From contig JAEYVZ010000046.1 in NCBI GenBank assembly GCA_023431405.1, forward strand, positions 1 to 54,427: a stretch of 54,427 nt of DNA. The letters run 5' to 3'. The DNA is from Actinomycetes bacterium (GTDB lineage Bacteria; Actinomycetota; Actinomycetes; Actinomycetales; Microbacteriaceae). Positions within the stretch are counted from its first letter, which is position 1. Every line of letters starts with the position of its first letter. Under the pieces are notes generated by a model that was not told the origin of the DNA, made no database searches, and saw only the letters and a list, made by a program, of their open reading frames with translations. Positions 25,165-33,157 of the stretch are shown in pieces. Position numbers and translations under genes: made by a program.

Positions 25165-26477
25165 GCCGGCTGCAGCACTTCGGCTGGTTCCTCGCCCGCG
25201 GGTTCGGTCCGCACGGGTGGGGGTCGCCGGCGCTCGACTGGGACTGGTCGTGGACCCGAGCCGACCTGTACCAGCACTCGGCGCGGGAGCTGGAGCAGGC
25301 GGGTTTCGACTTCGTGCTCATCGAAGACGCCCCCTCGCTGGGGTCGGCCGAGACGATCGACCTTCGGGTGCGGCATGCCTTCGGCGGCCCGAAGCACGAT
25401 CCGCTCCTCCTCGCGCCCTACCTCTTCCAGGCGACGACGCACCTGGGCGTGATCCCCACGGTCAATCCTGCCGCCGTCCTCCCCTACACGGGCGCGCGCC
25501 AGTTCGCCACGCTGCAGCATCTGAGCGGTCACCGGCTCGGGCTCAACGTCGTCACCGACACCGGCAGCGCTCGGCATTTCGGCGATGCGCCACAGCTCGG
25601 CCACGACGCCGCCTACGACCGCGCGGAGGAGTGGCTGGCCGGCGTGCGGTCGCTGTGGCGCAGCTGGGGCGAGGGTGCTCTCGTGGCCGATGCGCGCACG
25701 GGGGTCTACGCCGACGGGACGCGCCTGGATGCCGTGCGTCACCGCGGCGAGTACTTCGCTTTCGACGGTCCGCTCAACGCGATCCCCTTCGAGCACGGCG
25801 AGCCGGTGATCGCCTCGCCCGGCGGGTCGGGTCGAGGGCTCGCGTTCGCCGGAGCGAACTCCGACATCCAGCTCGCCCTTGCGCCTCTGCACGAGCAGAG
25901 CGTGCGCGAATACCGTGCCCGCATCCACGCTGCGGCCGCCGAGCGCGGCAGGTCGGCCGATGACATCGCCATCCTGTTCGCCATTCAGCCGACGATCGTG
26001 GCAAGTGCCGCCGAGGCCGACCGGCTCGTCGCCGCGTCTGCTGATCCCGATGACGAGACGCTGCGCACGATCGCGCGGCGGCAGTCGAGCGACCTCGAGA
26101 CCGACCTGACGGCCCTTGATCTCGATGCGCCGCTCGATGTGGCCATCTTCGGGGAGCACGTGTCGCAGGGGAGCATCCGTCGCCTCACGGGCGACCGGGA
26201 TGTCGCTTCGACCCCGCTGCGGGTGCACCTGGCATCGCTCGCCCGGCTCGGCCGCATGAGCGACCGCTCCGGCTTCGTGGGCACGGCGGAGGAGTTCGCC
26301 GACCTCATCGAGGAGCTCGGCGAGTGGGGGAACGACGGTGTGCTGCTGTGGGGTGACCTTCACCCGGTGACGATCCATCGCACGCTCGATGAGCTGGTGC
26401 CCGTGCTGCGCCGACGCGGCATCCTCCGGCGTGACCGGATCGACGGTGGATTGCACGCCACGCTTCGCGCCTTCTGA
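25161..26477 (+). CDS. FMN-dependent monooxygenase, NtaA/SnaA/DszA type
   Basis: 438-residue flavin monooxygenase of the bacterial luciferase superfamily, nitrilotriacetate monooxygenase/DszA branch. Typical segments are FLARGFGPHGWG near the N-terminus, DLYQHSARELEQAGFDFVLIEDA, and HLSGHRLGLNVVTDTGSARHFG for FMN binding. Relatives attack organosulfur or amine substrates with FMNH2 from a separate reductase, which is not next door. ATGA overlap with the sulfhydrylase gene makes an organosulfur substrate the best guess. It ends at strong hairpins facing the betaine-importer operon. Confidence 0.87.
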   Translation: MSRLQHFGWFLARGFGPHGWGSPALDWDWSWTRADLYQHSARELEQAGFDFVLIEDAPSLGSAETIDLRVRHAFGGPKHDPLLLAPYLFQATTHLGVIPTVNPAAVLPYTGARQFATLQHLSGHRLGLNVVTDTGSARHFGDAPQLGHDAAYDRAEEWLAGVRSLWRSWGEGALVADARTGVYADGTRLDAVRHRGEYFAFDGPLNAIPFEHGEPVIASPGGSGRGLAFAGANSDIQLALAPLHEQSVREYRARIHAAAAERGRSADDIAILFAIQPTIVASAAEADRLVAASADPDDETLRTIARRQSSDLETDLTALDLDAPLDVAIFGEHVSQGSIRRLTGDRDVASTPLRVHLASLARLGRMSDRSGFVGTAEEFADLIEELGEWGNDGVLLWGDLHPVTIHRTLDELVPVLRRRGILRRDRIDGGLHATLRAF

Positions 26478-26484
26478 TCGTCTC

Positions 26485-26506
26485 GCCGACCGCCTAGCCG
26501 GTCGGC
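26485..26506 (+). terminator. Hairpin after the monooxygenase gene
   Basis: Seven-base arms GCCGACC/GGTCGGC with an eight-base loop, eight bases after the stop. Confidence 0.5.
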
Positions 26507-26527
26507 GGTCCGCGGCGACCACAGGGA

Positions 26528-26559
26528 GAACGCCCCCGGGAGGGATCCCGGGGGCGTTC
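26528..26559. terminator. Bidirectional terminator
   Basis: Perfect 14-base inverted repeat (GAACGCCCCCGGGA at 26528-26541, complement at 26546-26559) with a four-base loop between two convergent units. It would end both the monooxygenase mRNA and the betaine-importer mRNA. Confidence 0.85.
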
Positions 26560-26582
26560 TGCGTGTGTGCGGCGGAACCGGC

Positions 26583-27500
26583 TCAGATGAGGTTGTTGTC
26601 GGCGAGCCAGTCGGCGGCGATGTCGGCCGACGAACGCTGGTCTTGCGTCGACTCGACGTTGAGCGCGACGAGACCCTCGGGGGTCAGGGCAGCGCTGATG
26701 GGGTTGATGATGTCGGCGATCTCGTCGGCGATGCCGGCGTTGACGACCGGCACCACGTTGGACGCGAGGAACAGGCCCTTCGGGTCTTCCAACGTGACGA
26801 GGTTCTGCGTCTGGATGAGCGGGTCGGCGCTGTAGACGTTGGCGACCTGGATGTTGCCGGCCACCAGCTCGTCGACGGTCGTGTCGGCGGTGGGCGAGAA
26901 GGTCACGTCGACGCCATACACCTCTTTGAGGCCCTTCGGGCCGTAGGGGCGCTCCTCCAGCTCCGGCGCGCCGCCGAGGGTGAGCCCGTCGATGCCGGCG
27001 AGGTCGGCGATCGAGGTGAGGTTGTTCTCGTCGGCGAACGCCTTGGTGACGTTGTAGGAGTCCTGATCGGTCGCGGGCGACTGGTCGAGCACGGTGAGTC
27101 CGTCGGGCAGCGCTTCCTGGAGGGCGGCGTAGACGTCGTCGGACGTGGTGGCGGTCGTCTCCGGGTCGAAGAACTGCAGAAGGTTTCCGGTGTACTCGGG
27201 GAAGACCTGGACACTGCCGTCTTCGAGTGACGGGATGTAGACGTCGCGCTGACCGATCTGGAAGCGTCGCTCGACGGTGTAGCCGGCGTTCTCGAGGGCC
27301 TGTGCGTAGATCTCGGCGATGATCTCGTTCGAGTAGTAGGCCTGCGAGCCCACGACGATGGTGTCGGATGCCGAACCCGATGCGGGCGGGGTGCCGGTCG
27401 AGCCGCCGAGCGGGTCGGAGGAGGCGCAGCCGGCGAGGGCGAGCGCTGCGGCGGCGGTGAGGGCCACCGCCGCGGTAAGGCGGGAGCGGATGCGGGTCAT
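26583..27500 (-). CDS. Osmoprotectant ABC transporter substrate-binding lipoprotein
   Basis: 305-residue receptor of the OpuAC/ProX/OsmF family for glycine betaine, choline or similar compounds. It begins with a lipoprotein signal: basic MTRIRSRL, hydrophobic core, and lipobox ALAGC with the lipidated Cys near residue 24. The binding domain follows a Gly/Ser linker (IVVGSQAYYSNEIIAEIYAQ, QVFPEYTGNLLQF). The ATG is preceded by AAAGG. It is the last gene of the four-gene importer; a hairpin terminator lies just downstream. The ligand-cage aromatic residues cannot be confirmed without alignment. Confidence 0.92.
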   Translation of the reverse strand: MTRIRSRLTAAVALTAAAALALAGCASSDPLGGSTGTPPASGSASDTIVVGSQAYYSNEIIAEIYAQALENAGYTVERRFQIGQRDVYIPSLEDGSVQVFPEYTGNLLQFFDPETTATTSDDVYAALQEALPDGLTVLDQSPATDQDSYNVTKAFADENNLTSIADLAGIDGLTLGGAPELEERPYGPKGLKEVYGVDVTFSPTADTTVDELVAGNIQVANVYSADPLIQTQNLVTLEDPKGLFLASNVVPVVNAGIADEIADIINPISAALTPEGLVALNVESTQDQRSSADIAADWLADNNLI

Positions 27501-27559
27501 GGTGCGGACCTTTCTTTCGTATTCTTCGGTGCTGTGAGGCGGGTTTGCGGGTGGGGAGG

Positions 27560-28357
27560 TCAGGCGGAGCCGGTCGCGGTGGCCGGCGCGAGGGACGCAT
27601 CGTCTCCGCGGCGGACGGGGGTCGATCCGCCGGGGGCTGACCGTCCGGGTGCTGAGCGGGTGGGGGCGTCGTTGCCCGACGCGTCGGCGCGCACGCGGAC
27701 CCCGCGGGGGACGACGAGCCGTTGGAGCAGCGCGAAGACGCCGTCGAGGAGGAGGGCGAGAGCGACGACGACGAGCGCGGCGCCGAGCACCTGATCGAAC
27801 CGGCGGAGCTGGATGCCCTGGATGAAGTAGAAGCCGAGGCCGCCGAGCCCGATGTAGGCGGCGATGGTGACGGTGGCGACGACCTGGAGCGCAGCGGAGC
27901 GGATGCCCCCGATGAGGAGGGGGAGACCGAGCGGCACCTCGATCTTCCAGAGCACCTGCCAGGGGGTCATGCCGACGGCGCGGCCGGAATCGATCACGCT
28001 CCGTTCGATCGCCTCGAATCCCGCATACGCCCCCGCGAGGATCGAGGGGATCGCGAGGAGGACGAACGAGACGACGGCCGCTTCGGTCTTGTAGATGACG
28101 CCGATGACGAGCACCAGCAGCAGCACGAGCCCGAGCGAGGGCAGTGCGCGCGCCGCTCCCGACAGCGCCACGGCGATCTCGCGGCCCCTGCCGGTGTGGC
28201 CGATGAGCCAGCCGAGCGGGATGGCGATGAGGGCGGCGATCGCGACGGAGCCGAACGTGAAGGCGAGATGCTGCCAGATCGCGAGGGGGAGCGGGAGCGA
28301 CGAGGTGAGCCGGTCGGGAGAGAAGATCCACGCGAAGGCGTCGGCGAAGAGGTTCAT
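27560..28357 (-). CDS. Osmoprotectant ABC transporter permease
   Basis: 265-residue inner-membrane subunit starting at ATG 28357 by four-base overlap with the first permease. It has about six spans, the EAA-type loop VIDSGRAVGMTPWQVLWKIEVPLG and the AAYIGLGGLGFYFIQGIQ segment typical of OpuCB/OpuCD and OsmW/OsmY permeases. The last 40 residues are a polar Pro/Ser/Arg-rich tail not needed for the fold. It works with the other permease, the ATPase and the lipoprotein receptor in uptake of compatible solutes. Confidence 0.92.
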   Translation of the reverse strand: MNLFADAFAWIFSPDRLTSSLPLPLAIWQHLAFTFGSVAIAALIAIPLGWLIGHTGRGREIAVALSGAARALPSLGLVLLLVLVIGVIYKTEAAVVSFVLLAIPSILAGAYAGFEAIERSVIDSGRAVGMTPWQVLWKIEVPLGLPLLIGGIRSAALQVVATVTIAAYIGLGGLGFYFIQGIQLRRFDQVLGAALVVVALALLLDGVFALLQRLVVPRGVRVRADASGNDAPTRSAPGRSAPGGSTPVRRGDDASLAPATATGSA

Positions 28358-29031
28358 GCGGTCGCCTCCGCGAGTACACGCCGGGAGGCGGCGGCGCCTT
28401 CGCGCCGGCGGGGCAGCCACGGCATCAGCATCCGCCCGACGACGACGAGGAGGAGATCGATGAGCAGCGCGATGACGACGACCGCCACGACTCCCGACAG
28501 CACTTCGGCCACGATGCGCCGCTGATAGCCGTTGGTGAAGAGATAGCCGAGGTTCTGCACGCCGATGAGGATGCCGACCGTGGCGAGCGAGATCGTCGAG
28601 GTGGCGGTGACCCGGAGGCCCGCGAGCAGGACCGGTCCGGAGAGGGGGAAGTCGACCGTCCAGAACCGCCGCCACGGCCCGAAGCCGACCGCGACGGCCG
28701 CCGCGCGCGTGGCGGGATCGATCGCGTCGAGGCCGTCGGTGACGGAGCGGGTCATGATGGCCACTCCGTAGATGGTGAGCGCGATGATGAGCGTCGTCTC
28801 GCTGAAGCCGGTGCCGAGGCTCGCGAGCAGGACGAAGAGGCCGAGCGAGGGGATCGTGTAGAGGAGGCCGACCGTCGTGAGCGTGGCGCCGCGCAGCGAC
28901 GTGTAGCGCCACGCCACCCACCCGACAGGGAGTGCGATGACGAACGACAGCAGGATAGGGATGATGCTCTGCCTCAGGTGCACGAGCGTGAGGTTCGCGA
29001 TGAGCTCGAGGTTGTCGAGCACCCAGTTCAC
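28354..29031 (-). CDS. Osmoprotectant ABC transporter permease
   Basis: 225-residue permease, second gene of the importer. Spans are clear, and the docking loop is GLDAIDPATRAAAVAVGFGPWRRFW; LATVGILIGVQNLGYLF matches the family's C-terminal membrane segment. It overlaps the ATPase gene by four bases upstream and the next permease by four bases downstream, so the three are tightly coupled. It forms the channel as a heterodimer with the following permease. Confidence 0.92.
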   Translation of the reverse strand: MNWVLDNLELIANLTLVHLRQSIIPILLSFVIALPVGWVAWRYTSLRGATLTTVGLLYTIPSLGLFVLLASLGTGFSETTLIIALTIYGVAIMTRSVTDGLDAIDPATRAAAVAVGFGPWRRFWTVDFPLSGPVLLAGLRVTATSTISLATVGILIGVQNLGYLFTNGYQRRIVAEVLSGVVAVVVIALLIDLLLVVVGRMLMPWLPRRREGAAASRRVLAEATA

Positions 29032-29915
29032 GAGCGTGCCCCCTGCGGTGCTCCTCGCACGTCGAGACGGTCGTCGGCGTCATCGGTGGCCGACGGGTCT
29101 TCGCTGACGAGGACGCCCTGTGTGCGCCCGGCGGAGTCGACGAGCACGGTGCCTCGGGGCGTCGACTTCGTGCGCAGCGCCCGGGCGCCCCGCTCGACGC
29201 CGACGAACTCGGCGACGAAGTCTGTCGCCGGATTCTCGATGATCTCGTCGGGTGTGCCGACCTGGGCGATCTTGGCGCCCTTCTCGAGGATGACGACCTG
29301 GTCGCCGAGCAGGAACGCCTCGTCGATGTCGTGCGTGACGAAGACGACGGTCTTGTCGAGGTCTCGCTGAAGCCTGCGGGTCTCTGCCTGAAGCTCTTTG
29401 CGCACGATGGGGTCGACGGCGCCGAACGGCTCGTCCATGAGCAGGATGTTCGGGTCGGCGGCGAGCCCTCGCGCCACCCCGACGCGCTGCTGCTGACCGC
29501 CCGACAGCTGGCGTGGGTAGCGGTCGGCCAGGGCACGGTCGAGGCCGACGATGTCGAGCAGCTCGAGAGCCCGCTCGCGGGCCTTCTTCTTCGGTGTGCC
29601 GTTGAGGACCGGCACCGTCGCGATGTTCTCGGCGACCGTGAAGTGCGGGAGGAGGCCGGAGTTCTGGAGCACGTAGCCGATGCCGCGGCGCAGCTGCACG
29701 GGGTCGCGGCCACGGATGCTCTCGCCGTCGATCAGGATGTCGCCGTCGGACGGCTCGATGAGCCGGTTGATCATGCGCAGCAGCGTGGTCTTGCCGCAGC
29801 CGGAGGAGCCGACGAACACCGTGGTCTTGTGGGCCGGCAGCACGAGGCTGAAGTCATCGACAGCGACGGTGCCGTCGGCGAACCGTTTCGTGACGGAACG
29901 GAATTCGATCGCCAT
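29028..29915 (-). CDS. Osmoprotectant ABC transporter ATP-binding protein
   Basis: Energising subunit of the betaine/choline-type importer. I start at ATG 29915 because a strong GGGGGAGG ribosome site lies six bases upstream; earlier in-frame codons lack one. Of 295 residues, 1-240 are the ATPase: Walker A GSSGCGKTT around K42, signature LSGGQQQRVGVARG, Walker B ILLMDEPFGAVDP. OpuCA-type proteins usually have two CBS domains after this; here only about 50 residues remain, with one CBS-like strand (GTVLVDSAGRTQGVLV). The usual CBS-mediated ionic-strength sensing is therefore probably reduced or lost. Confidence 0.92.
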   Translation of the reverse strand: MAIEFRSVTKRFADGTVAVDDFSLVLPAHKTTVFVGSSGCGKTTLLRMINRLIEPSDGDILIDGESIRGRDPVQLRRGIGYVLQNSGLLPHFTVAENIATVPVLNGTPKKKARERALELLDIVGLDRALADRYPRQLSGGQQQRVGVARGLAADPNILLMDEPFGAVDPIVRKELQAETRRLQRDLDKTVVFVTHDIDEAFLLGDQVVILEKGAKIAQVGTPDEIIENPATDFVAEFVGVERGARALRTKSTPRGTVLVDSAGRTQGVLVSEDPSATDDADDRLDVRGAPQGARS

Positions 29916-29982
29916 GCAGCCTCCCCCGGGTGAGCCGGTCGGTTCTAAAGACAACCACATCCCCCCGACATCGCACAGGGGG

Positions 29983-30012
29983 TTGGCACGGGGCGTCATA
30001 CTCGGGTATCTG
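29983..30012 (+). promoter_or_regulatory. Promoter of the flavoprotein gene
   Basis: TTGGCA (29983-29988), an 18-base spacer and TATCTG (30007-30012), which ends exactly six bases before the GTG at 30019. It lies within the region that also serves the divergent importer operon. Confidence 0.5.
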
Positions 30013-30018
30013 TGTCAC

Positions 30019-31437
30019 GTGGATGCTGCAGCGTACGACCTCATCGTGATCGGAGCAGGGCCTGTCGGCGAGAACGTCGCCGACCGCGCGGTGAGGGGCG
30101 GACTCTCGGCCGTCATCGTGGAGAGCGAGCTGGTGGGTGGCGAATGCTCCTACTGGGCGTGCATGCCCTCGAAGGCGCTGCTGCGCGCCGGATCAGCGCT
30201 GCGCGGTGCGCGCGAGGCCCCCGGTGCGGCCGAGGCGGTGACGGACGGGGTCGACGTGGCCGCCGTCCTCCGCCGGCGCGACGCCATCGTGCACGAGTGG
30301 GACGACAGCGGTCAGGTCGCCTGGCTGGAGGGTGCCGGCATCGACCTCGTGCGCGGGCACGGGGCGATCACGGGCGAGCGGGAGGTGACCGTCGACGGTC
30401 GTGTGCTGCGCGCCCGTCACGCCGTCGCGGTGTGCACAGGGTCGGCCGCGCTCCTGCCCGACACTCCCGGACTGGCGGAGGCTCAGCTGTGGACCAGCCG
30501 CGAGGCGACGGGCGTGCGCGAAGTGCCGTCATCCCTCGTGATCATCGGCGGCGGTGTCGTGGCGTGCGAGATGGCGACGGCGTTCGCGTCGTTCGGCACG
30601 GCGGTCACGATGCTCGTGCGCTCCTCGCTCTTGAAGGGCATGGAGGCGTTCGCCGGCGACCGCGTCGCGGCGGGGCTGCGCGCAGCGGGCGTGCAGGTGC
30701 GCACCGGCGTCGATGTCGAGCGCGTCGATCGGGCCGGCGGCGCCGCGGACGGTGACGTCGTCGTCACCCTTCGCGACGGCAGCACCGTGCGAGCCGCCGA
30801 AGGGCTGGTCGCCACCGGGCGCGTCCCGCGCACCGCGGATCTGGGTCTCGACACGGTGGGGCTGCAACCCGGGTCGTGGCTCTCGGTCGACGACACGATG
30901 CGGGTGCGCGGGTCGGAGTGGCTGTACGCCGTCGGCGATGTGAACGGGCGGGTGCTGCTCACCCACCAGGGGAAGTACCAGGCCCGGGCCGCCGGAGACG
31001 TCATCGCCGCGCGCGCCCGGGGGCGGGACGTCGACACGTCGCCGTGGGGCACGCACGTCGCCACCGCCGACCACTCCGCGGTGCCGCAGGTCGTCTTCAC
31101 CGAGCCGGAGGTGGCGGCGGTCGGTCTCACGGCGGCGGAGGCCGAGGCATCCGGCATCCGCGTGCGCACGCTCGACTACGACCTGTCGTGGGTGGCGGGG
31201 GCGAGCACGCACAGCGATGCCTACGAGGGCACCGCGCGCGCCGTCGTCGACGCCGACCGCGGTGTGATCGTGGGGGCGACCTTCGTCGGGCAGGACGTGG
31301 CGGAACTCCTCCACGCGGCCACGATCGCGATCGTCGGCGAGGTGCCGATCACCCGCCTGTGGCACGCTGTGCCCTCGTATCCGACGCTCAGCGAGGTGTG
31401 GCTGCGCTGGCTGGAGGAGTACGGTCGTCCGCAGTAG
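30019..31437 (+). CDS. FAD/NAD(P)-dependent disulfide oxidoreductase-like protein
   Basis: 472-residue flavoprotein of the dihydrolipoamide dehydrogenase/mercuric reductase family. The FAD fold begins with DLIVIGAGPVGENVA, the redox pair is C43-x4-C48 in GGECSYWACMPSKALL, and a second nucleotide fold has VIIGGGVVACEMA. The C-terminal active-site His-Pro of the family is replaced: the sequence reads VPSYPTLSE where relatives have HPTLSE. True lipoamide or mercury reduction is therefore doubtful. The GTG start is fixed by a promoter six bases upstream. Its 3' end overlaps the opposing HNH gene by 50 bases. Confidence 0.85.
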   Translation: MDAAAYDLIVIGAGPVGENVADRAVRGGLSAVIVESELVGGECSYWACMPSKALLRAGSALRGAREAPGAAEAVTDGVDVAAVLRRRDAIVHEWDDSGQVAWLEGAGIDLVRGHGAITGEREVTVDGRVLRARHAVAVCTGSAALLPDTPGLAEAQLWTSREATGVREVPSSLVIIGGGVVACEMATAFASFGTAVTMLVRSSLLKGMEAFAGDRVAAGLRAAGVQVRTGVDVERVDRAGGAADGDVVVTLRDGSTVRAAEGLVATGRVPRTADLGLDTVGLQPGSWLSVDDTMRVRGSEWLYAVGDVNGRVLLTHQGKYQARAAGDVIAARARGRDVDTSPWGTHVATADHSAVPQVVFTEPEVAAVGLTAAEAEASGIRVRTLDYDLSWVAGASTHSDAYEGTARAVVDADRGVIVGATFVGQDVAELLHAATIAIVGEVPITRLWHAVPSYPTLSEVWLRWLEEYGRPQ

Positions 31438-31837
31438 CGGCATCAGTAGCGGCATCAGTAGCGGCATCCGGCCGCAGCGCCGCGGTCACCTCGTACCAGC
31501 GCAGGAGGAACGCGGGCTCGTCGAGACGGCGCCGCCGCATCCACACGGTGACCTCCTCGTTCGACTTGCTCGCGTTGCACGAGCGACAGGCCGGTACGAC
31601 GTTGTCGATCGTGTAGCGCCCTCCGCGGGAGATCGGCAGCACGCAGTCCTTCTGCAGTGCGGAGCCCTCCGCGCCGCAGTAGGCGCACCGCGCCCAGGCG
31701 TCGAGGATGCGGAACCACTGCGCGTCGGTGAGGTCGCTGCCCGACGCCGCCACCCGCTTCGCCCGCCGCCTCGACGCGCGGGCACGTCGCGTCTGGGAGC
31801 GAGCGGGTCGGGGGCGAGGGGGTTGGGAGGCGCTCAC
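31388..31837 (-). CDS. HNH endonuclease-like protein
   Basis: 149-residue basic protein with an HNH zinc-finger core: CAYCG at about residues 51-55, DCVLPISRGGRYTIDNVVPACRSCN, and two CxxC pairs for zinc. The first His of the HNH triad, normally in a DH pair, is Cys here (KDCVLP), so nuclease activity is uncertain. The N-terminus is Arg-rich and the C-terminus carries a DAAT repeat encoded by a 12-base tandem repeat shared with the end of the flavoprotein gene. The GTG start has a TACGGT box six bases upstream. Target and role are unknown. Confidence 0.8.
   Translation of the reverse strand: MSASQPPRPRPARSQTRRARASRRRAKRVAASGSDLTDAQWFRILDAWARCAYCGAEGSALQKDCVLPISRGGRYTIDNVVPACRSCNASKSNEEVTVWMRRRRLDEPAFLLRWYEVTAALRPDAATDAATDAATADDRTPPASAATPR
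31432..31467. repeat. Three perfect 12-bp repeats in two gene ends
   Basis: CAGTAGCGGCAT at 31432-31443, 31444-31455 and 31456-31467. The first copy holds the TAG stop of the flavoprotein gene. On the other strand all three encode the DAAT repeat near the C-terminus of the HNH protein. Confidence 0.95.
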
Positions 31838-31843
31838 GCTCCG

Positions 31844-31849
31844 ACCGTA
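31844..31849 (-). promoter_or_regulatory. Leaderless -10 box (HNH gene)
   Basis: On the minus strand TACGGT lies exactly six bases before the GTG at 31837. Confidence 0.55.
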
Positions 31850-31950
31850 GCGCCGGGCGGTGTCCGCGCCGGCGCGGCACTCCGCAGAGGGGTGCCGGCT
31901 GCGGGCGGATGCGCCGCGCCCTGTCCCTCGGCGACGTCGCAGGGCGCGGC

Positions 31951-31956
31951 TAGGGT
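31951..31956 (+). promoter_or_regulatory. Leaderless -10 box (winged-helix gene)
   Basis: TAGGGT exactly six bases before the ATG at 31963. Confidence 0.6.
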
Positions 31957-31962
31957 CGTGGC

Positions 31963-33042
31963 ATGCACGAGATCTCTCGCGACGATGCCCGGCGTCTCGC
32001 CGTGCGCGCCCAGCTGCTCGACGCGCAGCGACCGGGCGACATCGTGGAGGTCGCCGAGCAGCTCGGTTCGATCAAGATCGATCCCACGGCCACGATCGCC
32101 CCGTCCGAGCAGACCATCCCGTGGAGCCGCATCGGGTGGTCGTACGAACCGGGCCAGCTTCGCAAGGCCGTCGAGACCGATCGGCTGCTGTTCGAGCACG
32201 ACGGGCAGTTCTGGGCCGCCAGCCTCATGCCGGCCCTCGTCGCGCGCATGCGCGTGCGGGTGTTCCGGGCGCAGGCGAGGGAGTGGATGGCCGCCAACGA
32301 GCGGTTCCGCGCCGATGTGCTCGCGCGGCTGCGCGCCGAAGGCCCGCTGACGGCGTCGGCCATCCCCGACACCAGTCAGGTGGCGCACACGAACGAGGCC
32401 GGCTGGTACGGCTCCAATCAGGTGCCGCGCATGCTCGAGCTCCTCTCCTATCTGGGCGAGGTCGGCATCGTGGGTCGCGAGGGTCGTCAGCGCGTGTGGG
32501 ACGTCGGCGAGCGGGTGTATCCGGCCGACCTTCCCACGCTCGACGCCGACGAGGCCGAGCGCGAGCTCGAACGCCGCAGGCTGCAGGCGCTGGGCCTTGC
32601 GCGCCAGAAGTCGAGCTGGAGCGGCGTAGGGCTCGCAGGCGAAGAGGCGCGCGTCGAGGGGAGCGCCTGGAAGTGGCGGGTCGACCCTGCAGCGCTCGCC
32701 GCACTCGACGACGATCCCGGCGGACGGGTCGCGATCCTCAACCCGTATGACCGCATGCTGTTCGATCGGCCGCGCCTGGTCGAGCTCTTCGACTTCGAGT
32801 TCGTGCTGGAGCAGTTCAAGCCGGCCTCGCAGCGTCGCTACGGCTACTTCGCCCATCCGATCCTCATCGGTGACCGTTTCGCCGGGCTCCTCGACGCGCA
32901 GCTCGACAAGAAGAAGGAGACCCTCGTCGTCGGTGCGGTGCACGAGATCGTCCCGTTCGACGAAGAGGAGAAGGAGATGGTCGATGCCGAGATCCGTGAT
33001 CTCGCGGAATGGCTGGGGGTTCCCGTCGTCGGCCTGAAGTGA
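31963..33042 (+). CDS. Winged-helix DNA-binding protein, YcaQ/AlkZ-like (HTH_42)
   Basis: 359-residue protein of the HTH_42 family, which includes the DNA glycosylases AlkZ and YcaQ that unhook interstrand crosslinks. Family signatures include an early QLGSIKIDPTATIAPSEQ strand, WSYEPGQLRKAVETDRLLFEHDGQ, the central INPYDRM-like segment (ILNPYDRMLFDRPR), and HPILIGDRFAGLLDAQLD. The catalytic Q-x-D/Q motif of YcaQ/AlkZ is not clear: after QL the next residue is Gly. Base-excision activity is therefore a possibility rather than a call. A leaderless promoter fixes the ATG. Confidence 0.78.
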   Translation: MHEISRDDARRLAVRAQLLDAQRPGDIVEVAEQLGSIKIDPTATIAPSEQTIPWSRIGWSYEPGQLRKAVETDRLLFEHDGQFWAASLMPALVARMRVRVFRAQAREWMAANERFRADVLARLRAEGPLTASAIPDTSQVAHTNEAGWYGSNQVPRMLELLSYLGEVGIVGREGRQRVWDVGERVYPADLPTLDADEAERELERRRLQALGLARQKSSWSGVGLAGEEARVEGSAWKWRVDPAALAALDDDPGGRVAILNPYDRMLFDRPRLVELFDFEFVLEQFKPASQRRYGYFAHPILIGDRFAGLLDAQLDKKKETLVVGAVHEIVPFDEEEKEMVDAEIRDLAEWLGVPVVGLK

Positions 33043-33099
33043 GCGCGCGCTTCGCGTCATCCGGTCGATTCGACGCCTCGTGATCGCCAGCGTTTGTGC

Positions 33100-33129
33100 T
33101 TGACATTGTTTCGGACTTACTTCTAGGGT
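33100..33129 (+). promoter_or_regulatory. Promoter of the alpha-glucoside operon
   Basis: A consensus -35 TTGACA (33100-33105), 18-base spacer and -10 TAGGGT (33124-33129). It is the strongest promoter seen in the window and is followed directly by a palindromic operator. Confidence 0.75.
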
Positions 33130-33148
33130 TTATTCAGCCCTGAACAAA
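33129..33148 (+). promoter_or_regulatory. Probable ROK operator
   Basis: TTTATTCAG-CC-CTGAACAAA is a near-perfect palindrome (eight of nine pairs) starting at the last base of the -10 box and running over the expected transcription start into the ribosome site of the ROK gene. Such a site would let the ROK protein repress its own operon. Confidence 0.65.
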
Positions 33149-33157
33149 GGAGTCCAC

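Noticed and set aside
29680..30018. Longer N-terminus for the flavoprotein starting inside the importer ATPase gene
   Set aside because: The FAD motif begins five residues after GTG 30019, and a promoter lies directly upstream of that GTG.
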